Positions 1-7,237 are shown, counted from the stretch's first letter. The stretch: 10,201 nt of DNA from Enterococcus_E cecorum_C (GCF_052119425.1 NZ_JBQKFH010000059.1:1-10201), one strand, 5' to 3'. Program-made: numbers and translations. The notes: generated by a model from the letters alone, not told the origin.

Positions 1-33
1 TGTGCTTTATTTTTGTATTCACTTTCAAAAGAT

Positions 34-82
34 AAATAGAGATCTTTCCACTACTATCTAAATGGAAAGACCTCTATTTTTT
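34..82 (+). terminator. Intrinsic terminator upstream of the pur operon
   Basis: Arms at 34-50 and 63-79 pair over 17 positions with a single A-C mismatch (42/71). The loop is 12 nt, and a run of six T (77-82) begins inside the right arm. This is a classic rho-independent terminator on the + strand. It most likely ends the transcript of a gene to the left of the window and insulates it from the pur promoter. The left flank is also A-rich (27-36), so it may work in both directions. It lies well upstream of the predicted pur promoter, so it is unlikely to be a pur attenuator. Confidence 0.8.
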
Positions 83-85
83 CAC

Positions 86-118
86 ATAGGGGCTACTTTT
101 GGGTCAGCCCCCTATTTT
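86..118 (+). terminator. Second GC-rich hairpin, possible backup terminator
   Basis: ATAGGGGCT (86-94) pairs with AGCCCCCTAT (106-115) with one bulged C, around an 11-nt loop. It is followed by the weak T-rich stretch TATTTTAT. The stem is much richer in G and C than its surroundings, so it should be stable. It starts only 4 nt after the T-run of the preceding terminator. A backup terminator for the upstream transcript is the simplest reading; the poor U-tract makes termination activity uncertain. It also lies upstream of the predicted pur start site and so is not expected in the pur mRNA. Confidence 0.45.
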
Positions 119-159
119 ATTAGTTTGTGTAAAATGTTTTACTGAATGATATCGATAAA

Positions 160-172
160 AAACACGAACAAT
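160..172 (+). promoter_or_regulatory. Putative PurR-binding site (PurBox)
   Basis: AAACACGAACAAT matches the lactococcal/streptococcal PurBox consensus AWWWCCGAACWWT at 11 of 13 positions, including the whole CGAAC core and the AT-rich flanks. In Lactococcus lactis, PurR bound at such a box activates purC and purD, and the box lies about 76 nt upstream of the transcription start. Here the central G (166) lies about 76 nt upstream of the start predicted from the promoter at 207-235. I see no good second, inverted box at the Bacillus subtilis spacing. The match and spacing are visible in the sequence; binding by PurR and its activating role are inferred from family knowledge. Confidence 0.6.
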
Positions 173-206
173 AAATAGAAAACAAGTGTAAAATATAAAT
201 AAATTA

Positions 207-235
207 TTGAAAATCTTTTGAAAGTAACATAGAAT
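207..235 (+). promoter_or_regulatory. Sigma-A type promoter of the pur operon
   Basis: TTGAAA (207-212) and TAGAAT (230-235) each match the -35 and -10 consensus at 5 of 6 positions and are separated by the optimal 17 nt. Upstream DNA is strongly AT-rich. Transcription should start near 242, giving a 5' leader of about 45 nt before purC. No purine riboswitch is recognisable between the promoter and purC, and the leader is too short for the aptamer plus expression platform found upstream of the B. subtilis operon. Confidence 0.65.
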
Positions 236-272
236 GTGAATAGATGAATAATACGTTCATAAATATGATGAT

Positions 273-287
273 TTTCGAGGTGCGAAA
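273..287 (+). promoter_or_regulatory. purC ribosome binding site inside a small inverted repeat
   Basis: The Shine-Dalgarno GAGGTG (277-282) lies 4 nt before the purC ATG. It is flanked by a perfect 5-bp inverted repeat, TTTCG (273-277) and CGAAA (283-287), which would place AGGTG in the loop and the A of the start codon in the stem. The ribosome site itself is convincing. The hairpin is short and its effect on translation is speculative. Confidence 0.5.
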
Positions 288-997
288 TGGAAAAGCTAGA
301 ACTGCTTTATGAAGGCAAGGCTAAAAAATTGTATAGTACAGATGAAGAATACGTAATATTAGCGGAGTATATGGATCAAGCAACGGCACTGAATGGTTTG
401 AAGAAAGATGCAATTTCAGGTAAAGGAGCGATGAATAACCAGATTACTTCGCTTATTTTTGATAAATTAGCTGAAAATGGTGTACCCAGTCACTTTATTC
501 GTAAAATTTCTGAAACCGAACAATTGATTCAAAAAGTGAAGATTATTCCGTTAGAAGTCGTCGTTCGGAATGTGGCTGCTGGAAGTTTTTCAAAACGTTT
601 AGATATTAAGGAAGGAACACCTCTAAGTTTTCCAATCGTTGAATTTTATTATAAAGAAGACCGTCTAGATGATCCATTTATAAATGATCAACATGTCTTA
701 GTGCTAGATATTGCGACTCAAGAAGAGATTGATCAAATTAAAGCTTTGGCATTAAAAGTCAATGAAGTCTTAAAGACATGGTTCTTAACTTTAGATATTC
801 AATTAATTGATTTTAAAATTGAAGTAGGACGTACAAAAGAAGGCAAAATTTTATTAGCTGACGAAATTTCACCAGATACTTGTCGTTTGTGGGATGTTCA
901 TACCAACAATCATTTAGACAAAGATATCTATCGTCGTGATTTAGGTGATTTAGTCCCAGTTTACCAAGAAGTTTTACGAAGAATTGAAAATAATTAA
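287..997 (+). CDS. purC: Phosphoribosylaminoimidazole-succinocarboxamide synthase (SAICAR synthase)
   Basis: This cytosolic enzyme joins CAIR and aspartate with ATP to give SAICAR, the step after AIR carboxylation. The 236-residue protein has the normal length and all family signatures: the nucleotide-binding YEGKAKKLY near residues 8-16, SGKGAMNNQITS at 44-55, PLEVVVRNVAAGS at 88-100, LADEISPDTCRLWD at 190-203 and DKDIYRRDLG at 211-220. The ATG at 287 has a GAGGTG ribosome site 4 nt away and matches the N-terminus of homologues. One small deviation is DQATALNG at 30-37, where Bacillus PurC has a D-SATAFNG sequence. It is the first gene after the promoter, and purS follows after 15 nt. purE and purK, which make its substrate and often precede purC, are not within the 286 bases upstream. 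Confidence 0.97.
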   Translation: MEKLELLYEGKAKKLYSTDEEYVILAEYMDQATALNGLKKDAISGKGAMNNQITSLIFDKLAENGVPSHFIRKISETEQLIQKVKIIPLEVVVRNVAAGSFSKRLDIKEGTPLSFPIVEFYYKEDRLDDPFINDQHVLVLDIATQEEIDQIKALALKVNEVLKTWFLTLDIQLIDFKIEVGRTKEGKILLADEISPDTCRLWDVHTNNHLDKDIYRRDLGDLVPVYQEVLRRIENN

Positions 998-1012
998 TAA
1001 AGGAGTACAATC

Positions 1013-1267
1013 ATGGTTTTTGTAAAAGTTTATGTTACTTATAAAGAGTCTGTTTTAGATCCTCAAGGTGAGGCGGTTAAAGGAGCATTACATCGCATGG
1101 GTTATAGCGAAATTGAAGAGGTTAGAATTGGTAAATATTTCGAAATGCAAGTTAACCCTGGAACTCGTCCTGTTGAAGAAGTCATTGAAGAAGCTTGTGA
1201 TAAATTATTAGCAAATGTCAACATGGAAACTTATCGATTCGAAATCATGGATGTGGAGGAAGCGTAA
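1013..1267 (+). CDS. purS: FGAM synthase subunit PurS
   Basis: PurS is the small non-catalytic subunit of the three-part phosphoribosylformylglycinamidine synthase of Bacillota and archaea. In B. subtilis its dimer bridges the glutaminase PurQ and the synthetase PurL and helps pass ammonia between them. The 84-residue product has the family length, the N-terminal strand VKVYVTYKESVLDPQGEAV and the later sequence GYSEIEEVRIGKYFEM typical of PurS. AAGGAG (1000-1005) lies 7 nt before the ATG. Position between purC and purQ is as in Bacillus. The next gene starts 1 nt after its stop and has its ribosome site inside the last codons of purS, so the two are probably translationally coupled. Confidence 0.96.
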   Translation: MVFVKVYVTYKESVLDPQGEAVKGALHRMGYSEIEEVRIGKYFEMQVNPGTRPVEEVIEEACDKLLANVNMETYRFEIMDVEEA

Positions 1268-1268
1268 C

Positions 1269-1946
1269 ATGAAATTTGCAGTGATTGTATTTCCTGGGTC
1301 TAACTGTGATTTGGATATGTTATGGGCAATCAAAAATGTCTGTGGTGCAGAGGCAGAATATGTCCGACATGATGCAACAAGTTTAGAAGGTTTTGATGGG
1401 GTCTTTTTACCTGGAGGCTTTTCTTATGGTGATGCGTTAAGATGTGGTGCGATTGCTCGTTTTTCAAATATTATGTCTGAAGTGATTCGTTTTGCTAATG
1501 AAGGCAAGATGGTTTTGGGTACGTGTAATGGATTTCAAGTGTTAACGGAAGCTGGTTTACTTCCTGGTAGCTTGATTCGTAATCGTTCTTTACACTTTGT
1601 CTGTAAAACGGTTGGCTTAAAAGTTGTCAATAATGAAACGAAATTTACCAGCGAATATCAAAAAGATGAAGTGATTCAAATTCCTGTCGCTCACGGTGAA
1701 GGTAATTATTATTGTGATGAAGAAACTTTAGCCAAACTAAAAGCCAATAACCAAATCGTCTGTACATATGAAGAAGATATTAATGGCTCAGTTGAAAATA
1801 TTGCTGGAATTTGTAATGAAAAAGGGAATGTCTTAGGAATGATGCCCCATCCAGAACGTGCGATGGAAGAATTATTAGGTAGTGCTGATGGCAAGCGTTT
1901 CTTTGCTTCTATTTTGAAAAACTTCGGAAAGGTGACGCAAAACTAA
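1269..1946 (+). CDS. purQ: FGAM synthase glutaminase subunit PurQ
   Basis: PurQ is the class I glutamine amidotransferase subunit that releases ammonia for the conversion of FGAR to FGAM. The 225-residue protein shows the complete triad: the nucleophile Cys86 in GTCNGFQVL, and His194 and Glu196 in MPHPERAME. The N-terminal FPGSNCDLD and the LPGGFSYGDALRCGA segment (47-61) are also typical. An open frame extends upstream to 1215, but I chose ATG 1269: homologues begin with MKFAVIVFPGSN, and GGAGGA (1255-1260) sits 8 nt before it. The upstream extension would only duplicate purS coding sequence in another frame. The stop overlaps the purL start in TAATG, which should keep PurQ and PurL production linked. 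Confidence 0.96.
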   Translation: MKFAVIVFPGSNCDLDMLWAIKNVCGAEAEYVRHDATSLEGFDGVFLPGGFSYGDALRCGAIARFSNIMSEVIRFANEGKMVLGTCNGFQVLTEAGLLPGSLIRNRSLHFVCKTVGLKVVNNETKFTSEYQKDEVIQIPVAHGEGNYYCDEETLAKLKANNQIVCTYEEDINGSVENIAGICNEKGNVLGMMPHPERAMEELLGSADGKRFFASILKNFGKVTQN

Positions 1947-4165
1947 TGAAGAAATTTATCGAACCGACTCCTCAAGAAATTAAAGATCAAAAAATATATA
2001 CGCAATGGGGTTTAACTGATGAAGAATATGCGATGATTGAAAACATCTTAAATCGCATGCCTAACTATACGGAAACAGGGTTATTCTCTGTCATGTGGAG
2101 TGAACATTGCTCTTACAAGAATTCAAAACCAGTATTAAAGAAATTCCCAACATCAGGTAAACAAGTATTACAAGGTCCTGGGGAAGGTGCCGGGATTGTC
2201 GATATTGGCGATGGACAAGCAGTTGTTTTCAAAGCAGAAAGTCATAACCATCCATCTGCAGTAGAGCCATATGAAGGTGCAGCAACTGGTGTCGGCGGTA
2301 TTATCCGTGATATCTTCAGTATGGGAGCTCGTCCAATTGCGATTTTAGACTCTTTACGCTTTGGTGAACTAGATAATAACCGTACAAAATACTTATTAGA
2401 AGAAGTTGTTGCGGGGATTAGCGGCTATGGTAACTGTATCGGTATTCCAACTGTTGGTGGGGAAGTTGCTTTTGACCCATGTTACGAAGGCAATCCGTTA
2501 GTCAATGCGATGTGTGTCGGCTTAATTGATCATAAAGATATTCAAAAAGGCCAAGCAAAAGGTGTCGGCAATAAAATTATGTATGTCGGTGCGAAAACTG
2601 GACGTGATGGGATTCATGGGGCTACCTTTGCTTCAGAAGAGTTTGTAGAAGGCGAAGAACAACAACGTTCAGCTGTCCAAGTAGGCGATCCTTTTATGGA
2701 AAAACTATTATTAGAAGCTTGTTTAGAATTGATTTTAGACCATTCTGATATTTTAGTTGGGATTCAAGATATGGGAGCCGCTGGTTTGGTTTCTTCAAGT
2801 TCAGAAATGGCTTCAAAAGCTGGTTCAGGGTTGAAATTATATCTTGATGATGTGCCGCAACGTGAAAGTCACATGACCCCTTATGAAATGATGCTTTCAG
2901 AATCTCAAGAACGCATGCTTATCTGTGTCAAACAAGGTTGTGAAGATCAAGTAGTGGCGCTTTTCAAAAAATATGATTTAGACGCGGTTTCTATTGGTGA
3001 AGTAACGGACGATGGGCTGTATCGTTTGTATCATCATGGTAAAGAAGTCGCGAATATTCCAGTTGATGCACTTGCTGAGGATGCGCCTGTTTATCATAAA
3101 CCTTATCAAGAACCGGCTAGAATCCAAGAATTTGCGCAAATGGCTGATTTTGTACCACAACTTACGGATAGTACCCAAACTTTCCTAGATTTATTACAAC
3201 AACCAACCATCGCTTCTAAAAAATCCATCTATGAAACCTATGATTATCAAGTGCGTACAAATACTGTAGTTACGCCAGGTAGCGATGCAGCGGTACTTCG
3301 CATTCGTGGCACGCAAAAAGCTTTGGCCATGACGACAGATTGTAATGCACGATATCTCTATTTGAATCCTGAAATTGGTGGTCAAATTGCGGTGAGTGAA
3401 GCCGCTCGTAATATCGTTGCTAGCGGGGGGCGTCCTTTAGCGATTACAGACTGTCTAAACTATGGCTCACCTGATAAACCAGAGGGCTTCTGGGAATTGT
3501 GGACTTCAGCCGATGGAATTGCTAAAGCATGCGAAGTGTTAGATACGCCAGTTATTTCAGGAAATGTATCTATGTACAACGAAACGAATGGCAAGTCCAT
3601 TTATCCAACACCGATGATTGGGATGGTAGGTTTAGTTGAAAAATTAGCACATATCACGACCCAAGACTTCAAACAAGCGGATGATTTAATTTATGTTATC
3701 GGTCAAACTGCACCAGATTTCAATGGCTCTGAGTTACAAAAAATGTTACTAGGAAAAATTGAGGGTCGCTTAATGAATTTTGATTTAGCTACTGAAAAAG
3801 CCAATCAAGATTTAGTGTTACGAGCAATTCAAGCTGGTTTAGTAGCAAGTTGTCATGATTGTAGCGAAGGTGGTTTAGCTGTAGCCATCGCGGAAAGTTG
3901 CTTTAAGAATGAATTGGGAGCCAAAGTAAGTTTTGACTTTGAACAAGCCTTATTATTTGCTGAAACCCAATCACGTTTTGTTTTATCTGTAAGACCTGAG
4001 AATCAAGCAGCTTTTGAAAAATTAATGGGAGATAAAGCACAATTTGTAGGTAAAGTTGTTGCGCAAGATCAATTAGAAATGAAGGGGACAGATGGGGCAA
4101 TCTCTACTTCTGTCAAACAAGCCAAACAATTATGGGAGGATGCGATTACGTGTCTTATGAAGTAA
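1946..4165 (+). CDS. purL: FGAM synthase catalytic subunit PurL (small form)
   Basis: PurL uses ATP and ammonia from PurQ to turn FGAR into FGAM. The 739 residues match the small PurL of Bacillota (about 740) rather than the roughly 1300-residue single-chain enzyme of proteobacteria. Two AIR-synthase-like halves are visible. The first includes MWSEHCSYKNSKPVLKKFP (His54), the AESHNHPSAVEPYEGAATG loop (His100, His102) and GIPTVGGEVAFD. The second includes TPGSDAAVLRIRG, TDCNARYLYLNP, VASGGRPLAITDCLNYG, VISGNVSMYNE and ASCHDCSEGGLAVAIAE. The start overlaps the purQ stop by one base. The best ribosome site, AAAGGTG (1928-1934), is 11 nt away, so translation probably depends partly on coupling to purQ. 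Its 3' end carries the purF ribosome site and overlaps purF by 16 nt. Confidence 0.97.
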   Translation: MKKFIEPTPQEIKDQKIYTQWGLTDEEYAMIENILNRMPNYTETGLFSVMWSEHCSYKNSKPVLKKFPTSGKQVLQGPGEGAGIVDIGDGQAVVFKAESHNHPSAVEPYEGAATGVGGIIRDIFSMGARPIAILDSLRFGELDNNRTKYLLEEVVAGISGYGNCIGIPTVGGEVAFDPCYEGNPLVNAMCVGLIDHKDIQKGQAKGVGNKIMYVGAKTGRDGIHGATFASEEFVEGEEQQRSAVQVGDPFMEKLLLEACLELILDHSDILVGIQDMGAAGLVSSSSEMASKAGSGLKLYLDDVPQRESHMTPYEMMLSESQERMLICVKQGCEDQVVALFKKYDLDAVSIGEVTDDGLYRLYHHGKEVANIPVDALAEDAPVYHKPYQEPARIQEFAQMADFVPQLTDSTQTFLDLLQQPTIASKKSIYETYDYQVRTNTVVTPGSDAAVLRIRGTQKALAMTTDCNARYLYLNPEIGGQIAVSEAARNIVASGGRPLAITDCLNYGSPDKPEGFWELWTSADGIAKACEVLDTPVISGNVSMYNETNGKSIYPTPMIGMVGLVEKLAHITTQDFKQADDLIYVIGQTAPDFNGSELQKMLLGKIEGRLMNFDLATEKANQDLVLRAIQAGLVASCHDCSEGGLAVAIAESCFKNELGAKVSFDFEQALLFAETQSRFVLSVRPENQAAFEKLMGDKAQFVGKVVAQDQLEMKGTDGAISTSVKQAKQLWEDAITCLMK
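4134..4152 (+). promoter_or_regulatory. Ribosome binding site that sets a GTG start for purF
   Basis: GGGAGG (4134-4139) lies inside purL, 10 nt before GTG 4150. The alternative ATG at 4132 immediately precedes and partly overlaps this site and so cannot use it. Starting at GTG also gives an 11-residue propeptide before the catalytic cysteine, exactly as in B. subtilis PurF. Confidence 0.75.
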
Positions 4166-5595
4166 AAAGTCTAAATGAAGAATGTGGTATCTTTGGCGTT
4201 TGGGGACATCCTGACGCCAGTAAGGTAACCTATTTCGGACTTCACAGTTTACAACATCGTGGCCAAGAAGGGGCAGGGATTGTTTCGACTGATGGCGAAA
4301 AATTATATGGACATCGCGATTTAGGTTTATTGGCTGAGGTTTTTGCAGATGAACGGCAATTAAATCGCTTGGTAGGAAATGCTGCGATTGGACATGTGCG
4401 TTATGCAACGGCCGGCAATGGCAGTGTGGACAATATTCAACCATTTTTATTTAAGTTTTATAATGGTAGCTATGGTTTGGCGCATAATGGAAATTTAACC
4501 AATGCCAAAAGTTTACGTAAACGCCTAGAACAAGAAGGGGCGATTTTCCACTCAAATTCAGATACCGAAATCTTGATGCATTTAATTCGCAAGAGCCATC
4601 GTCCTACTTTGGTGGATCAATTAAAAGAGGCGTTGAATCAAGTTAAAGGCGGTTTTGCTTACTTGTTACTGACAGAAGAAGCGATGATTGCCGCGCTTGA
4701 TCCAAATGGTTTCAGACCGCTAGCAATTGGACAAATGAAAAATGGGGCTTATGTGATTGCCTCAGAAACTTGTGCTTTAGAAGTGATTGGCGCAAAGTTT
4801 GTACGTGATGTCAAACCAGGTGAAATCATTATTATTAATGATGAAGGTATTCAAATTGACCAATACACGACAGATACACAATATGCCATTTGTTCGATGG
4901 AGTTTATCTATTTTGCGCGTCCTGATTCGAATATTGCTGGGGTTAATGTGCATACCGCGCGCAAAAACATGGGGCGCTTATTAGCAAATGAAGCACCAGT
5001 AGAAGCAGATATGGTTATCGGGGTTCCGAATTCTTCCCTTTCTGCAGCGAGTGGATATGCCGAAAGTTCAGGGATTCCGTATGAAATGGGCTTAGTCAAA
5101 AATCAATATGTTGCTAGAACCTTTATCCAACCGACACAAGAACTTCGCGAACAAGGCGTTAGAATGAAATTATCTGCAGTTCGTGGTGTGGTTGAAGGGA
5201 AAAGATTGGTGTTAGTGGATGATTCAATCGTTCGTGGGACTACCAGTCGTCGCATCGTGCAATTATTAAAAGAAGCCGGGGCGAAAGAAGTACATTTAAG
5301 AATTGCTTCACCGCCGTTAAAATATCCTTGTTTTTATGGAATTGATATTCAAACACGTAAGGAATTGATTGCGGCTAATTATACGATTGAACAAATGCGG
5401 GAAATGATTGGCTGTGACACTTTAAGCTTTTTAAGTGAACAAGGTTTAATTGATGCGATTGGCTTGAATTTTGATGCCCCATATACAGGTTTGTGTATGG
5501 CTTACTTTAACGGTGATTATCCAACACCATTGTATGATTATGAAGAACAATATCGTCAATCGTTAAAAGAAAAGACAGAATTTTTTAAAGGATAA
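4150..5595 (+). CDS. purF: Amidophosphoribosyltransferase (glutamine PRPP amidotransferase)
   Basis: PurF catalyses the first committed step, PRPP plus glutamine to 5-phosphoribosylamine, and in characterised enzymes is inhibited by purine nucleotides. The N-terminal Ntn-type glutaminase starts at Cys12 after an 11-residue propeptide (MSYEVKSLNEE), with LHSLQHRGQEGAGI at 31-44, GHVRYATAG at 81-89 and AHNGNLTNA at 111-119. The C-terminal phosphoribosyltransferase has the PRPP loop VLVDDSIVRGTTS at 354-366. Length from GTG 4150 is 481 residues, normal for the family; a start at ATG 4132 would add six residues and is disfavoured. Of the four B. subtilis [4Fe-4S] ligands, Cys248, Cys394 and Cys449 are present, but the fourth position is Tyr452 (in GLCMAYFNGDYPT). 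Whether a cluster forms is therefore doubtful. It overlaps purL by 16 nt and purM follows after 11 nt. Confidence 0.96.
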   Translation: MSYEVKSLNEECGIFGVWGHPDASKVTYFGLHSLQHRGQEGAGIVSTDGEKLYGHRDLGLLAEVFADERQLNRLVGNAAIGHVRYATAGNGSVDNIQPFLFKFYNGSYGLAHNGNLTNAKSLRKRLEQEGAIFHSNSDTEILMHLIRKSHRPTLVDQLKEALNQVKGGFAYLLLTEEAMIAALDPNGFRPLAIGQMKNGAYVIASETCALEVIGAKFVRDVKPGEIIIINDEGIQIDQYTTDTQYAICSMEFIYFARPDSNIAGVNVHTARKNMGRLLANEAPVEADMVIGVPNSSLSAASGYAESSGIPYEMGLVKNQYVARTFIQPTQELREQGVRMKLSAVRGVVEGKRLVLVDDSIVRGTTSRRIVQLLKEAGAKEVHLRIASPPLKYPCFYGIDIQTRKELIAANYTIEQMREMIGCDTLSFLSEQGLIDAIGLNFDAPYTGLCMAYFNGDYPTPLYDYEEQYRQSLKEKTEFFKG

Positions 5596-5606
5596 GGAGA
5601 AATTAA

Positions 5607-6650
5607 ATGGGCAATGCATATGCTAAAGCTGGTGTCGATGTAGAAGCTGGCTATGAAGTTGTAAAAAGAATCCAAAAGCATGTACAAAAAACTGAACGCC
5701 TCGGAGTGATGAGCGCTTTAGGTGGCTTTGGAGGTTGCTTTGATTTAAGTAGCTTGAATGTAAAAGAGCCTGTCTTAGTCTCCGGAACAGATGGTGTCGG
5801 TACGAAATTGATGATTGCCATTCAAGAAGATATGCATGATACCATTGGCATTGATTGTGTGGCAATGTGTGTCAATGATATTATCGCGCAAGGTGCTGAA
5901 CCACTGTATTTCTTAGATTATATCGCCACAGGTAAAAATATTCCTGAACGTTTAGAAAAAGTCGTAGCTGGGGTGGCTGATGGGTGTGTCCAAGCAAATG
6001 CTGCTTTAATCGGTGGTGAGACTGCAGAAATGCCTGGCATGTATGGTGAAGATGATTATGATTTGGCAGGCTTTGCAGTTGGAATCGCGGAAAAATCAGC
6101 TTTAATTCAAAAAGCAAATGTCAAAGCTGGGGATGTATTAATTGGTTTGCCGTCTTCAGGTATTCATTCCAATGGCTATTCACTTGTACGTAAAGTTTTC
6201 TTTGAGCAAAATGACTTTAACGGTGAAACAGTCCTTCCAGAATTAAATCAACCATTAAAAAATGTTTTATTAACGCCAACTCGCATTTATGTCAAAGCGC
6301 TTCTACCACTCATTAAGAAGCAATTAGTAAATGGTGTTGCACATATTACTGGTGGTGGCTTTATTGAAAATGTGCCTAGAATGTTCAACGAGGACGTAGC
6401 TGCACAAATTCAAGTGGGGACTTGGCCGGTATTACCAATCTTTGAATGTCTTGAAAAATATGGACAGCTTAAACATGAAGAAATGTTTGAAATCTTCAAC
6501 ATGGGCTTAGGCATGATTTTAGCAGTTAGTGAAGATAAAGTGGCTGAAGTGATGCAAATCCTAAAAGAAAACCAAGAGACAGCTTACATTGTCGGAAAAA
6601 TGATTGAAAAAACGACCAATAGTGTAGAAATAGTGGAGGAAGGCCGATGA
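5607..6650 (+). CDS. purM: Phosphoribosylformylglycinamidine cyclo-ligase (AIR synthetase)
   Basis: PurM closes the imidazole ring, converting FGAM to AIR with ATP. The 347-residue length is typical. Signatures are AYAKAGVDVEAGYE at 4-17, the glycine loop LGGFGGCFDL at 38-47, VSGTDGVGTKL at 58-68, CVNDI at 88-92, GAEPLYFLDY at 96-105, IGGETAEMPGMY at 135-146, GLPSSGIHSNGYSLVR at 180-195 and a later HITGGGFIENVPRM. TAAGGAG, which includes the purF stop codon, lies 7 nt before the ATG. Its last bases hold the purN ribosome site GGAGGA (6635-6640) and overlap the purN start in ATGA, so purN is probably translated by coupling. The fold is shared with PurL, but length and context leave no doubt. 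Confidence 0.97.
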   Translation: MGNAYAKAGVDVEAGYEVVKRIQKHVQKTERLGVMSALGGFGGCFDLSSLNVKEPVLVSGTDGVGTKLMIAIQEDMHDTIGIDCVAMCVNDIIAQGAEPLYFLDYIATGKNIPERLEKVVAGVADGCVQANAALIGGETAEMPGMYGEDDYDLAGFAVGIAEKSALIQKANVKAGDVLIGLPSSGIHSNGYSLVRKVFFEQNDFNGETVLPELNQPLKNVLLTPTRIYVKALLPLIKKQLVNGVAHITGGGFIENVPRMFNEDVAAQIQVGTWPVLPIFECLEKYGQLKHEEMFEIFNMGLGMILAVSEDKVAEVMQILKENQETAYIVGKMIEKTTNSVEIVEEGR

Positions 6651-7237
6651 GAGTTGCTATTTTAGCTTCTGGTAATGGTAGTAATTTTGAAGCTTTAGCC
6701 CACCAATTTCAAGCAGGACTATTACCTGGCGAACTTGCCTTTGTCTTTAGTGATCATCATGATGCTTATGTCCTTGAGCGTGCGCGACGATTGAATGTTC
6801 GTGCTTTTAGTTTTGAGGTTAAAGAATTCGCAAATAAAGCTGCCTATGAAAAAGCGTTATTACAGTTATTGCAAGAACAAGAAATCGATTTGATTGTCTT
6901 GGCAGGCTATATGCGTATTATCGGTCAAACGCTACTTTCTCATTACAGTAACCGTATTTTAAATATTCATCCCTCCCTTTTACCTAGCTTTCCTGGTTTG
7001 CATGGGATTAAAGATGCATATGAATATGGCGTTAAAGTTACCGGGGTTACGGTTCATTTGGTTGATGATGGCGTGGATACCGGCCCGATTATCGCTCAAG
7101 AACCTGTGATGATTTTACCAGAGGATACCTTGGAATCTCTGGAAGAAAAAATTCATCAAACGGAACATCGCTTGTATCCAAAAGTATTAAGAGACGTGTT
7201 ACTTCAAAGTGAAAAAAATAAATCAAAAGGGGAATAA
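6647..7237 (+). CDS. purN: Phosphoribosylglycinamide formyltransferase, folate-dependent
   Basis: PurN transfers a formyl group from 10-formyltetrahydrofolate to GAR, giving FGAR. The 196-residue protein has the N-terminal phosphate-binding segment ILASGNGSNFEAL (5-17). The catalytic residues Asn106, His108 (in NIHPSLLPSFPG) and Asp144 (in DDGVDTGPII) fall at the same numbers as in the E. coli enzyme. The ATG overlaps the purM stop by 4 nt, and GGAGGA lies 6 nt before it. The C-terminus ends in a short lysine-rich tail (residues 190-196, NKSKGE after Lys190). The formate-dependent alternative PurT is an unrelated ATP-grasp protein and is not encoded here. Confidence 0.97.
   Translation: MRVAILASGNGSNFEALAHQFQAGLLPGELAFVFSDHHDAYVLERARRLNVRAFSFEVKEFANKAAYEKALLQLLQEQEIDLIVLAGYMRIIGQTLLSHYSNRILNIHPSLLPSFPGLHGIKDAYEYGVKVTGVTVHLVDDGVDTGPIIAQEPVMILPEDTLESLEEKIHQTEHRLYPKVLRDVLLQSEKNKSKGE

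Noticed and set aside
1..39. Possible 3' end of an upstream gene, frame 1 ending in TAG at 37-39
   Set aside because: Only 12 codons are available, other frames are also open for a short way, and nothing identifies a protein. The position just before a terminator makes it plausible but not supportable.
119..286. Purine (guanine) riboswitch in the pur leader
   Set aside because: I could not find the conserved purine aptamer core or a terminator/antiterminator pair downstream of the predicted promoter. The leader of about 45 nt is too short.
557..569. Inverted PurBox-like GTTCGG within purC
   Set aside because: It encodes the conserved VVVRN segment of PurC, and three flanking consensus positions do not match. 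It is best explained by coding constraint.
1215..1268. Upstream extension of purQ to ATG 1215
   Set aside because: The extra 18 residues overlap purS in another frame, have no homologous character, and ATG 1269 has the proper ribosome site.
4130..4444. Long open frames on the minus strand opposite purF and other genes (also 9190-9501, 5623-5865)
   Set aside because: They are antisense to strongly conserved enzymes, lack recognisable motifs and convincing ribosome sites, and have unusual composition rich in His, Leu and Gln. They are shadows of the sense codons.
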